NCBI GenBank assembly: GCA_037445895.1 | Contig: JBBIJO010000029.1 | Span: 1 to 16,785, forward strand | Source: JBBIJO01 sp037445895 | GTDB lineage: Bacteria > Bacteroidota > Ignavibacteria > Kapaibacteriales > UBA2268 | Direction of reading: 5' to 3' | Length of the DNA stretch: 16,785 bases | In this document: positions 1-7,106 of the stretch, piece by piece | Layout of the letters: every line of letters starts with the position of its first letter | How positions within the stretch are numbered: position 1 is the stretch's first letter | Program-made: the position numbers and the translations under genes | Notes under the pieces: generated by a model | What the model saw: only the letters and a program-made list of their open reading frames with translations | The model's database searches: none | Told to the model about the DNA's origin: nothing

Positions 1-176
1 GCAAGCCGCCGGCAACGAAAATCTGGGAGCAAAGTAGAGACACAGGATTCTGTGTCTCTGCTTGGTATGTCGTGTTTATCGCGTATACCATACTCTTACC
101 TTCTACATTTAAGCAGAGGAGGATGTGCCCCCAAAAAATGGTAAGTTATTTTGAATATATAATTTTGAGCTTGTAG
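1..176. other. Intergenic left edge with no supported gene
   Basis: This stretch precedes the end of the convergent Asp-box gene. Frames 1 and 3 on the plus strand stay open for about 48 and 58 codons, but their translations are rich in Ser, Arg and Cys and look unlike the other proteins here. Frame 2 is open only to a TAG at 34-36 and would give the tail QAAGNENLGAK, which reads more like a real protein C-terminus. An upstream plus-strand gene may therefore end at base 36, but only 11 codons are visible, so I do not call it. The visible structure is the pair of hairpins listed separately. Confidence 0.4.
32..63. repeat. 14-bp hairpin, palindromic element
   Basis: Bases 32-45 pair with 50-63 around the loop GATT. 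Thirteen pairs are Watson-Crick and one is G-T, and the core AGAGACACAG/CTGTGTCTCT is perfect. No T-tract follows, so it is not a classical rho-independent terminator, although it sits where two genes probably converge. A second, weaker stem follows at once (TGGTAT at 63-68 with ATACCA at 85-90). The geometry resembles dispersed intergenic REP-like palindromes, but copy number cannot be judged from one window. Confidence 0.6.
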
Positions 177-3100
177 TTATTCCTCCCACTTTGGAAAACG
201 TCCGGGTGTCCAAGGAGCATTCAAATTGTCGAGTTCTTTTTCGAATGCTGGAATCACTTCGTAAACGATTGGTTTGAGAGTGTTAAGAATATCTTTCAAG
301 TTGTTGCTTGCAATTGAAAAGTTTTTCATTTGTGTTTCTGTTGGTTCTTGTGAACAGGCCCAAATTCCCCAAAGTATATAATACAATCGGTCAGTGATCG
401 AAGGTGGTTGATTTTCGTTTAACCTTTCAATTGTATTATTCCCCCGCAGTTTTATTTTCAGCGAATCGATTTGTAGCATTGTTTTGCGAACTTTTTCGGT
501 GCTTTCGAATGAAGGATTTTTCGAAAGTATAAAGGCATTGGCGATGGTTTTTAGCCTACGCTCGATGCTTTTTAATAGTTGATTAGTTCCAAGAATTGCG
601 TTTTGTAACCTTGCTACTTTTTGTTGGAAGTCGACTAACTTTTTCCTGTCTTTTGCAGATAATGTTACGTTGTTGAGCACTTTGCATTGGAAAGCTACTG
701 GTTCGGTAATTGGTGATGATTTCCCATCAATATTTTTGAAAATTTGGACGAAATATCTTCCGGGAACAACAGGCATACCGGAGCGTTTATTGGTGTTTAC
801 GGTATCGTCAATGGGGGAAGTATCCGGATAGCGTAGGTCCCAAGATATACGATTTAAACCTTTGCTGGGCTTTTCGGTAAGGATACGAACTGTATTTCCT
901 GTTTCGTCGGTTATTTTGAAAATTAGCATTGGTGGTTGTTCAAGGTCTTCGGCAGTAAGTTCATCGAAGGAAGGATAGCGAATAGGTTTTCCTTCTTTTT
1001 GGAGTTTTTCTTCTTGTTCACGTCGTAGTTGTTTTTTGGTTTTATAGGTTTCTTTAAGGTAGTAAGTAAAGGTTGCACCGAAAGGTGGATTTTCGGCTCT
1101 CCAAAATGAGCTACCGAGGTCATCCTTTTTCCTTGATTCATCTTCGTTATACATTAGTGCATTGCGAACTGGAAAAATAAACGCTTCTTTTTGAAGAATC
1201 GAATCGGAAAGAAATCGGAAAGGTGTAATGTCGTCGAGTATGTAAATACCGCGTCCGAAAGTTCCAACTACCAAATCGCTTTCTCTGCTTTGAATTGCAA
1301 GGTCGCGCACCGATATTGTTGGGAAGTTACCTTTTAGTTGGTTCCATTCTTTTCCACGATTTGTTGAAACGAACAAACCATATTCAGTTCCAAGAAATAA
1401 TAAATTTGGGTCAACAAAATCTTCGACAATTGTATAAGCAGAACCAGTCTCGGGCAAATTGTTTGAAATTGATAACCAAGTTTTTCCTAAATCGGTGGAA
1501 ACCAAAACATACGGCTTAAAATCGGCGTTTTTGTGATTATCGAATGTCGCGTAAACGACGTTCGGATTGTGGTTCGAACAAAAAACATCGCTAACATAAG
1601 TTGTTTCTGGGACAGTAGGAAATTTATCGATTTTTGTCCAATTTTTTCCTCCATCGGTTGTAATCTGTATTAAACCATCATCGGTTCCAACGATGATTAG
1701 ATTCTCGTTTTTGGGGGATTCAGCCATAGCAACGATATTGCCATAGAAAGATGTGGAAGCATTTTTGGCGACGGCATCGGGACCCCAAATTTTGCCCATA
1801 ACTGGTAGTAAATTCCTATCGATTTTGCGTGTTAAATCTCCACTAATAACTTGCCATGATTGGCCGCGGTCATTGCTTCGAAATACCTTGTTGCTAGCAA
1901 TATACAATCTTGAATTAGAGTGTTTACTTAATATTAGAGGTGTGTCCCAGTTCCATCGGAGTGCTTCGCCTTCCTCTGGTTGTGGCTGAATATAATATAC
2001 TTCTCCACTTTTTCGGTCGTAGCGAACGAGATTACCATATTGCCACATTGCATAGACTATATTTGGGTCCTTTGGGTCAACCTGTGCTTGGTAACCATCG
2101 CCCCCAACTACTAAAAACCAATCTTCGTTTGTAATACCACCATTGGAAATATTTCTTGAAGGTCCTCCCCAAGTATTATTATCTTGGGTTCCTCCGTAAA
2201 CATAGTAAAATGGGTCGGAATCGTCGCAAGTGATTCTATAGAATTGGCCTGTTGGAATGTTTGCAAAAAATCGCCAATTTTCACCGTTATCAAATGTTTC
2301 ATATAATCCTCCGTCGCCACCGACGAGAAAGTGGTTTGTGTTGTCTGGATCAATCCAAACAGCGTGGTCGTCAACGTGTCGGTTTTTATTGCCTACAATT
2401 TTTAATGTCTTTCCTCCGTCTTCGGTAACTCGTAGGTATGTATCGATAAAAAATACCCTGTTTGGATTTTTAGGGTCGCAAAATATTTCGTGATAATATT
2501 GAGCCGAACCGGAATACCAAGAATTCCTTTTCTCCCACGATGCTCCTCTATTTGTCGAACGGTAAATTCCTCCTTTGCCTTCTGGGGCTTCGATTATTGA
2601 GTAAATATAATCTGGATTTGCTGGGGAAATCCCAATACCAATTCTACCCAAGTCTCCTTTTGGTAAGCCATTTGTTAGCTTTTCCCAATTTTTTCCTCCG
2701 TCTGTTGTTTTGTAAATAGCTGCTTCCGGTCCTCCATTAATTAAAGTCCAAACATGCCGACGACGTTGATACGAAGCACAGTAAAGTATGTCTGGATTTC
2801 GTGGATCCATTACAACATCGGTAATTCCTGTATTTTCGCTAATAGTTAGAACTGCTTCCCAATTTTTTCCCCCGTCTGTTGTTTTGTAAAGGCCACGCTC
2901 ACCACCGGGACTCCAAAGAGGTCCTTGTGCAGCAACATAAACTATATTAGAATTGTTCGGGTTAATAACAATCTTCCCAATATGCTCCGATTTTTTCAAC
3001 CCAACGTTTTTCCAGGAAGAACCACCATCGGTAGATTTATAGATACCATCGCCCCAAGAGACGCTGCGTTGGCTATTGTTTTCTCCAGTTCCTACCCAAA

Positions 3101-3437
3101 CAACGAAAGGATTGTTCGGATCGATTGCAATGCAACCGATTGAAAATGAACCTTCGTTGTCGAACACGGGTGTGAATGTAACGCCGTTATTGGTGGTTTT
3201 CCACACGCCTCCCGAAGCTACTGCAACAAAGAATTCATTTTTGTTGTTTGGAATGAATGCGATATCCGAAATTCTTCCCCCGAAAACCGAGGGACCAAGC
3301 AGTCGAAGTTTAATTCCATCGAAAGAAACTGTGCTGTTGTCTTTTTCGTCTGTTTCATCTTTTGTTGTTGGTTTAGCTAAAATCAATGTTGAAGCAAAAA
3401 GGATGAAAACTATAAAGTTCGAAATTAATCTGGGCAT
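177..3437 (-). CDS. Exported VPS10/sortilin-like Asp-box (BNR) repeat protein
   Basis: This is a 1086-residue exported protein of the large family annotated as glycosyl hydrolase or VPS10/sortilin-like, whose substrate is unknown. Residues 1-21 form a signal peptide (Met-Pro-Arg, then a hydrophobic stretch ending near Ala21). From about residue 45 to 740 there are roughly eleven Asp-box motifs of the S/T-x-D-x-G-x-x-W type, for example KSTDGGSSW, KTTDGGKNW (twice), ITTDGGKNW and VSTDLGKTW, consistent with two beta-propellers. A beta-rich linker and a helical C-terminal region follow, ending in the family-like PWTPGRFPKW. No obvious sorting domain ends the protein. I chose the ATG at 3437 because GGAGG lies seven bases upstream; a TTG four codons earlier would place that ribosome site inside the gene. 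Enzyme activity is unproven, since Asp-boxes are structural rather than catalytic. It stands alone, divergent from the kinase gene. Confidence 0.88.
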   Translation of the reverse strand: MPRLISNFIVFILFASTLILAKPTTKDETDEKDNSTVSFDGIKLRLLGPSVFGGRISDIAFIPNNKNEFFVAVASGGVWKTTNNGVTFTPVFDNEGSFSIGCIAIDPNNPFVVWVGTGENNSQRSVSWGDGIYKSTDGGSSWKNVGLKKSEHIGKIVINPNNSNIVYVAAQGPLWSPGGERGLYKTTDGGKNWEAVLTISENTGITDVVMDPRNPDILYCASYQRRRHVWTLINGGPEAAIYKTTDGGKNWEKLTNGLPKGDLGRIGIGISPANPDYIYSIIEAPEGKGGIYRSTNRGASWEKRNSWYSGSAQYYHEIFCDPKNPNRVFFIDTYLRVTEDGGKTLKIVGNKNRHVDDHAVWIDPDNTNHFLVGGDGGLYETFDNGENWRFFANIPTGQFYRITCDDSDPFYYVYGGTQDNNTWGGPSRNISNGGITNEDWFLVVGGDGYQAQVDPKDPNIVYAMWQYGNLVRYDRKSGEVYYIQPQPEEGEALRWNWDTPLILSKHSNSRLYIASNKVFRSNDRGQSWQVISGDLTRKIDRNLLPVMGKIWGPDAVAKNASTSFYGNIVAMAESPKNENLIIVGTDDGLIQITTDGGKNWTKIDKFPTVPETTYVSDVFCSNHNPNVVYATFDNHKNADFKPYVLVSTDLGKTWLSISNNLPETGSAYTIVEDFVDPNLLFLGTEYGLFVSTNRGKEWNQLKGNFPTISVRDLAIQSRESDLVVGTFGRGIYILDDITPFRFLSDSILQKEAFIFPVRNALMYNEDESRKKDDLGSSFWRAENPPFGATFTYYLKETYKTKKQLRREQEEKLQKEGKPIRYPSFDELTAEDLEQPPMLIFKITDETGNTVRILTEKPSKGLNRISWDLRYPDTSPIDDTVNTNKRSGMPVVPGRYFVQIFKNIDGKSSPITEPVAFQCKVLNNVTLSAKDRKKLVDFQQKVARLQNAILGTNQLLKSIERRLKTIANAFILSKNPSFESTEKVRKTMLQIDSLKIKLRGNNTIERLNENQPPSITDRLYYILWGIWACSQEPTETQMKNFSIASNNLKDILNTLKPIVYEVIPAFEKELDNLNAPWTPGRFPKWEE

Positions 3438-3460
3438 TTTATCCTCCAAAATATTTAATA

Positions 3461-3480
3461 TAATTTAAAATAATTTAAAA
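3461..3480. repeat. Perfect 10-bp tandem duplication TAATTTAAAA x2
   Basis: TAATTTAAAA occurs twice in immediate succession, at 3461-3470 and 3471-3480, inside the 113-base divergent promoter region between the Asp-box gene and the kinase gene. The ten-base period is close to one helical turn, so it could be an UP-like or regulator-binding element. It may also be chance in very AT-rich DNA. Confidence 0.5.
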
Positions 3481-3506
3481 GCGATTTTTTAAAATAATTA
3501 AATTAT

Positions 3507-3514
3507 TACTTTTG
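3507..3514 (+). promoter_or_regulatory. Candidate -7 element TACTTTTG for the histidine kinase gene
   Basis: TACTTTTG matches the Bacteroides-type -7 consensus TAnnTTTG and lies 36 bases before the GTG start of the kinase. The matching -33 position, nineteen bases upstream, reads ATTT rather than TTTG, so only half of the promoter fits well. A start site near 3520 would give a leader of about 30 bases. Confidence 0.4.
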
Positions 3515-3550
3515 CGTTTATTTTTTTGCTAATAATTATTAAAAAAGGAA

Positions 3551-5170
3551 GTGGCATCTCAATTACCGTTGAGAACAAAGTTGGCTTTCTGGTATGGGAC
3601 AATAGTTGCACTAACGTTGTCTGTTTATAGTATTTATACCTATTTTTCCGTATCAAGAGAGTTGCATAGGAGTTTGGATGTTTCGCTTGCTCGCGTAGTC
3701 TCGTCCTTAGATTATCTTCTTTCGAAGAATCAGGAAGGGATTTACCGATTTAAAAATAAGGTATCTGTTCGTTCGATACAAGATAAGTTTTTGTTATTTA
3801 GGGAATTAGAACAGATGCGTTTTGTTGGGCCGATTCGCCCTTCGGTCGAAAAGGAAAAGTTGGTTGATGAGGACTTGGGTGGCATTTGGTCTGCCGTTTA
3901 CGAGCATATTTTGTTAAATCCTAAAAACTATTTTATCCAAATTGGGGATACAAACAATCAAATTATATGGCGTTCGCGTAACTTGCAAAATGATACGTTA
4001 CCAACGCTTTTAGGATTCTTAAATTTCACAAGCAAGGATACTATTTGGGTTGCTTCGCACTCAAACGACTCTTTATTGAAGCTTGCTATGGAAAAACCGA
4101 AACGACTTGTCCTTGATTCTGTTTTGACTAATTCGAAAGTATTGAATACCGATATTAGATTGATGGTAAAACGAACCCATCAAGCGGTGATTTCGGTAGG
4201 CTATATTGCGAGTGATATTCAAAATACATTAAATCAGCTTTTCTTAATACAAATGGTTGCGTTTCCATTTGTATTGATAATCTCGATTTTTGGCGGTTGG
4301 CTTATGTCGTCTATTTCTTTGCGACCGATAGACTTAATTGCAAAAACTGCCGATGAAATAACTGCAAGAAATCTAAGCCGTCGGCTGCCTGAACTCCCAA
4401 CTAAAGACGAGGTGGGGCATCTTGTCCGAACTTTGAACAAGATGATAGAACGATTGGAGAAAGCTTTTATCCAGATTAAAAAATTTACTTCGGATGTTTC
4501 GCATGAATTACGAACACCTTTGACAATTTTGCAAGGTGAAATGGAAATTGCTTTGCATTCCCGAAAAACTCCAGAAGAATACGAAGGTGTTCTTGTTAGT
4601 GCATTAGAAGAAGTTGGTCGTCTTACTAATGTTGTCGAATCTTTGTTGGAATTATCGCGAGCCGAGACAGGTCAAATTAATATGAATTTTCAGAACGAAA
4701 ATATTTCGAAAATTGCCATCGATGTCGTAGAAGATATTTCTATTATTGCCGAGTCCAAAGGAATCGAGATTAAAACGGAAATCGAGCCTAATGTTATTAT
4801 TCCAATAGATGCTCCAAGAATTCACCAAGCACTTCTAAATCTTCTTGATAACTCTGTGAAATACACACCACGCACTGGGCGAGTTTCGCTTTCTCTTCGA
4901 AAAAATAGTGAATATGTGGAACTTGTCGTCGAAGACAACGGAATTGGAATCCCTAAGGAAGAGATTCCATATATTTTCGATAGGATGTATCGAGTTGATA
5001 AGGCGAGGACAAGCGATACACAAGGGGCTGGTCTTGGCCTTTCTATTGTAAAGTGGATTATAGAATCACACAATGGCACAATAGTTGTCCAAAGCGAACT
5101 CGGTAAGTTTACGAGATTTATAGTAAATCTGCCTTTTGAGCATCCACAGGAAGAATCGTTGGATAGCTAA
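3551..5170 (+). CDS. Orphan sensor histidine kinase, CusS-like
   Basis: This is a 539-residue membrane sensor kinase that should autophosphorylate and pass phosphate to a response regulator. Visible parts in order: a membrane helix at about 12-32; an extracytoplasmic sensor region at about 33-228 with no recognised fold; a second helix at about 231-253; a HAMP linker at about 254-307; the phospho-acceptor motif SHELRTP with His318; then the ATPase boxes N (LLNLLDNSVKYTP, Asn434), G1 (EDNGIGIP, 461-468), F (YIFDRMYR) and G2 (GAGLGLSIV, 492-500). All catalytic elements look intact. The start is GTG; a GGA sequence sits too close to act as a normal ribosome site, but the N-terminus (LRTKLAFWYG) fits the family and an upstream TAA limits extension. 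No response regulator gene lies on either side, which is unusual for this class. Confidence 0.9.
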   Translation: MASQLPLRTKLAFWYGTIVALTLSVYSIYTYFSVSRELHRSLDVSLARVVSSLDYLLSKNQEGIYRFKNKVSVRSIQDKFLLFRELEQMRFVGPIRPSVEKEKLVDEDLGGIWSAVYEHILLNPKNYFIQIGDTNNQIIWRSRNLQNDTLPTLLGFLNFTSKDTIWVASHSNDSLLKLAMEKPKRLVLDSVLTNSKVLNTDIRLMVKRTHQAVISVGYIASDIQNTLNQLFLIQMVAFPFVLIISIFGGWLMSSISLRPIDLIAKTADEITARNLSRRLPELPTKDEVGHLVRTLNKMIERLEKAFIQIKKFTSDVSHELRTPLTILQGEMEIALHSRKTPEEYEGVLVSALEEVGRLTNVVESLLELSRAETGQINMNFQNENISKIAIDVVEDISIIAESKGIEIKTEIEPNVIIPIDAPRIHQALLNLLDNSVKYTPRTGRVSLSLRKNSEYVELVVEDNGIGIPKEEIPYIFDRMYRVDKARTSDTQGAGLGLSIVKWIIESHNGTIVVQSELGKFTRFIVNLPFEHPQEESLDS

Positions 5171-5218
5171 GGAAGTGACGGATGAAATTAATCTTGCAGT
5201 ATCGTCGTAGGTAACATA

Positions 5219-5241
5219 AAAAGGGGGTCTTATACCCTTTT
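5219..5241 (+). terminator. Probable terminator after the histidine kinase gene
   Basis: AAAAGGG (5219-5225) pairs with CCCTTTT (5235-5241) around a nine-base loop. The T-run is part of the stem, with AT-rich sequence after it. It is short and weak for an intrinsic terminator, but the position about 50 bases after the kinase stop codon is right. Confidence 0.4.
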
Positions 5242-5332
5242 ATCTATTAATATTTGGTATTCTTTGCAAAGCGAGTTTTTGTTGAAATCTGAATAAATGC
5301 CTTCGATTTTGCGATAGAAAGTATTTTTTCAA

Positions 5333-5375
5333 TTATGGGCTTAGGATTTTAATATACTCGATGTATAGCCCATAA
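5333..5375. repeat. 9-bp perfect inverted repeat TTATGGGCT / AGCCCATAA
   Basis: TTATGGGCT at 5333-5341 is the exact reverse complement of AGCCCATAA at 5367-5375, with 25 bases between. The loop is too long for a simple terminator. It could be a regulator site, an RNA stem or the ends of a small degraded element. Confidence 0.5.
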
Positions 5376-5496
5376 CAATGGAGAAATAGTTGAACTTATT
5401 GCCGAGAAAACTCTATTTGTAGGAAATCACGGCGAATAAATAAGATATTCAAATCCATATTATGAATAAAATGTGTCGAAATTCAAGTTAAAAAAT

Positions 5497-5508
5497 TATT
5501 TTGCATTT
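5497..5508 (+). promoter_or_regulatory. Promoter-like word TATTTTGCATTT upstream of the DUF2520 gene
   Basis: This 12-base word lies 32 bases before the start codon at 5529. The identical word occurs upstream of serC at 15512-15523, and its last eleven bases recur in the minus-strand tRNA promoter, where they form part of a consensus -7 element. Here the octamer TTATTTTG differs from TAnnTTTG at one position, and the -33 region is poor. It is a reasonable but unproven promoter. Confidence 0.3.
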
Positions 5509-5528
5509 TTGTCAGGTTTGTTATTGAT

Positions 5529-6428
5529 ATGGAACAGAAAAAATATACAATTTTCGGGTACGGGAAATTAGGGCGAGCATTAGCTATTGAGTTGAAAGCT
5601 AAGGGTCTGCTCGAAGCAATTATTTCGAAAAATCTTCCGAACTCCGAGGAAGCAAAAGAGTTTATTGCCGAAGGAATTCGAATTGTCCCCGATTTGAAAG
5701 GATATAAAAAAGCAAGCGAGGTAATTATTTTATCCGTTCCCGATTCTGTTATTAAAAGTTATTCTTATGATTTGGTGAACAATTTAAAAAACGATTTGAA
5801 AGGCAAAATAATAATTCATTGCTCTGGTGCATATTCTGACGAGATTTTGGGCGAAGCCGAAAAATTTGATGCAATTACTGCTTCTGCCCATCCTTTACAA
5901 ACTTTTTACGAATATTCCCCTCGAATTTTTGAAGATATTTTCTGGGTCGTCGAAACCAAACACTTCGGAGAGGTTCAAAATGCTATTGAAATTCTCGGCG
6001 GCAAAGCAATAGCTGTTAGTTTCGATACAAGAAGTCGAGCATTATACCATTCATCGGCTGTAGTTGCATCCAATTTTTTGAATGGAATTATGTTCCTTGC
6101 GAAGCAATTGATAGTTCACACAGGATTGAAACCCGAGATTTTGCGACCACTTATAAACCAAACTATACAAAATAACTTATATAGATTTAACGAAGTTGAT
6201 TTTTTCCCAATTACTGGTCCAATTGTTAGGAAGGATTTCGATACGATTGAAAATCATCTACTAGCGTTAGAAAACAATCCATTTTTGAAAGAACAATACT
6301 TATTATTTGGATTAAATGTTGCCAAGATTGCACATTCTTTAAATTTTATTTCTAAAAAGGAACTGGAAATATTCATACAAATATTTAAGCAACATTTCCC
6401 GAACGAAACGAAAGATTTGTTTGGGTAA
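5529..6428 (+). CDS. DUF2520 / Rossmann-like NADP-binding protein
   Basis: This 299-residue protein has a Rossmann N-terminal domain with the dinucleotide-binding turn GYGKLG (residues 10-15), the conserved SVPDS (69-73) and HCSGA (97-101) stretches, and a helical C-terminal domain carrying AHPLQTF (120-126) and YHSSAVVASNFL (173-184). These are hallmarks of the DUF2520 family, which is distantly related to proline and ketopantoate-type reductases. The true substrate is unknown; oxidoreductase activity is inferred from the fold. It is cytoplasmic, with no signal or membrane segment, and its length is normal for the family. It starts 51 bases before nrfH and may be co-transcribed with it, though nothing links the two functions. 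Confidence 0.85.
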   Translation: MEQKKYTIFGYGKLGRALAIELKAKGLLEAIISKNLPNSEEAKEFIAEGIRIVPDLKGYKKASEVIILSVPDSVIKSYSYDLVNNLKNDLKGKIIIHCSGAYSDEILGEAEKFDAITASAHPLQTFYEYSPRIFEDIFWVVETKHFGEVQNAIEILGGKAIAVSFDTRSRALYHSSAVVASNFLNGIMFLAKQLIVHTGLKPEILRPLINQTIQNNLYRFNEVDFFPITGPIVRKDFDTIENHLLALENNPFLKEQYLLFGLNVAKIAHSLNFISKKELEIFIQIFKQHFPNETKDLFG

Positions 6429-6479
6429 TTCATAATATTTTTCGAATTTAAGTTTTTTGTAAGGGTTGAACTGGTTTAT

Positions 6480-7085
6480 ATGGCAGAGAGTGAGATGCCC
6501 AAGTGGTCTAGTTTTGTTCATAAATTTGCTCCTACGCGTTCATATCAATTCAGTTATGCTGTTGTATTGGGGCTTTTCTTGGGATTAGGTTGCCTTGGAT
6601 TTTATTTGTCGAAAGTTTATTCCTATCTTTTTGATGATCCAAAAGCTTGTGTGAATTGTCATATAATGACACCACACTATGCAACTTGGTTTCATAGTAG
6701 CCATCGTGAAAGAGCCACTTGTAACGATTGCCACGTCCCCCACGATAATTTGATACGTGCGCTTTGGTTCAAAATGAGTGATGGACTACGGCATGCTAAC
6801 GTATTTACTTTGGGGAGTTACCCGCAAGTTATTCGAATTCGAGAAACTGGTGCGAGCGTCGTTCAAGAAAATTGTTTACGCTGTCATAGCTTCCAAGTAA
6901 ATTTTGTTTCGATTTCACAAATTACTTATGATAAATTCAAGGCTGGCGAGGGCAAACTTTGTTGGGATTGCCATCGTGAAATTCCACATGGTAGAATTTC
7001 GAGCCAAGCCTCGACCCCGTATGCTCGTGTCCCAGAATTAGGTCCATCGTTGCCTAATTGGATTTTACAATATTTAAATAAATAA
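6480..7085 (+). CDS. nrfH: Cytochrome c nitrite reductase small subunit, tetraheme quinol dehydrogenase
   Basis: NrfH oxidises membrane quinol and delivers electrons to NrfA at the outer face of the inner membrane. The 201-residue protein has one N-terminal membrane helix (about 25-45) and four c-type heme sites: CVNCH (57-61), CNDCH (81-85), CLRCH (132-136) and CWDCH (161-165). The first is followed by Ile-Met, giving the CxxCHxM form in which Met63 is the expected unusual axial ligand of heme 1 in NrfH. It is longer than typical NrfH proteins (about 150-160 residues), with extra residues before the helix and after the last heme. The nrfA gene follows 21 bases later, so the two form an operon. 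A weak AAGGG lies upstream of the ATG. Confidence 0.93.
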   Translation: MAESEMPKWSSFVHKFAPTRSYQFSYAVVLGLFLGLGCLGFYLSKVYSYLFDDPKACVNCHIMTPHYATWFHSSHRERATCNDCHVPHDNLIRALWFKMSDGLRHANVFTLGSYPQVIRIRETGASVVQENCLRCHSFQVNFVSISQITYDKFKAGEGKLCWDCHREIPHGRISSQASTPYARVPELGPSLPNWILQYLNK

Positions 7086-7106
7086 AATTTAGTATAGAAG
7101 TTTTTT

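Larger units (their letters stand above)
5171..5528. other. 358-base intergenic region with terminator, inverted repeat and possible gene relics
   Basis: No complete gene is visible. Directly after the kinase, GGAAG precedes an ATG at 5182 that opens only ten codons (MKLILQYRRR). A terminator-like hairpin follows at 5219-5241 and a 9-bp inverted repeat at 5333-5375. Between the TAA that ends at about 5352 and the TAA after the codons for HGE there is a 28-codon open stretch with codon use like the neighbouring genes (reading GEIVELIAEKTLFVGNHGE) but no start codon; it could be a decayed gene fragment. The last 35 bases before 5529 contain the candidate promoter-like word TATTTTGCATTT. Confidence 0.45.

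Noticed and set aside
3..176. 58-codon open frame at the left edge, plus strand
   Set aside because: It passes straight through a 14-bp hairpin, two frames are open at once, and the composition is unlike the neighbouring proteins; too little evidence for a gene.
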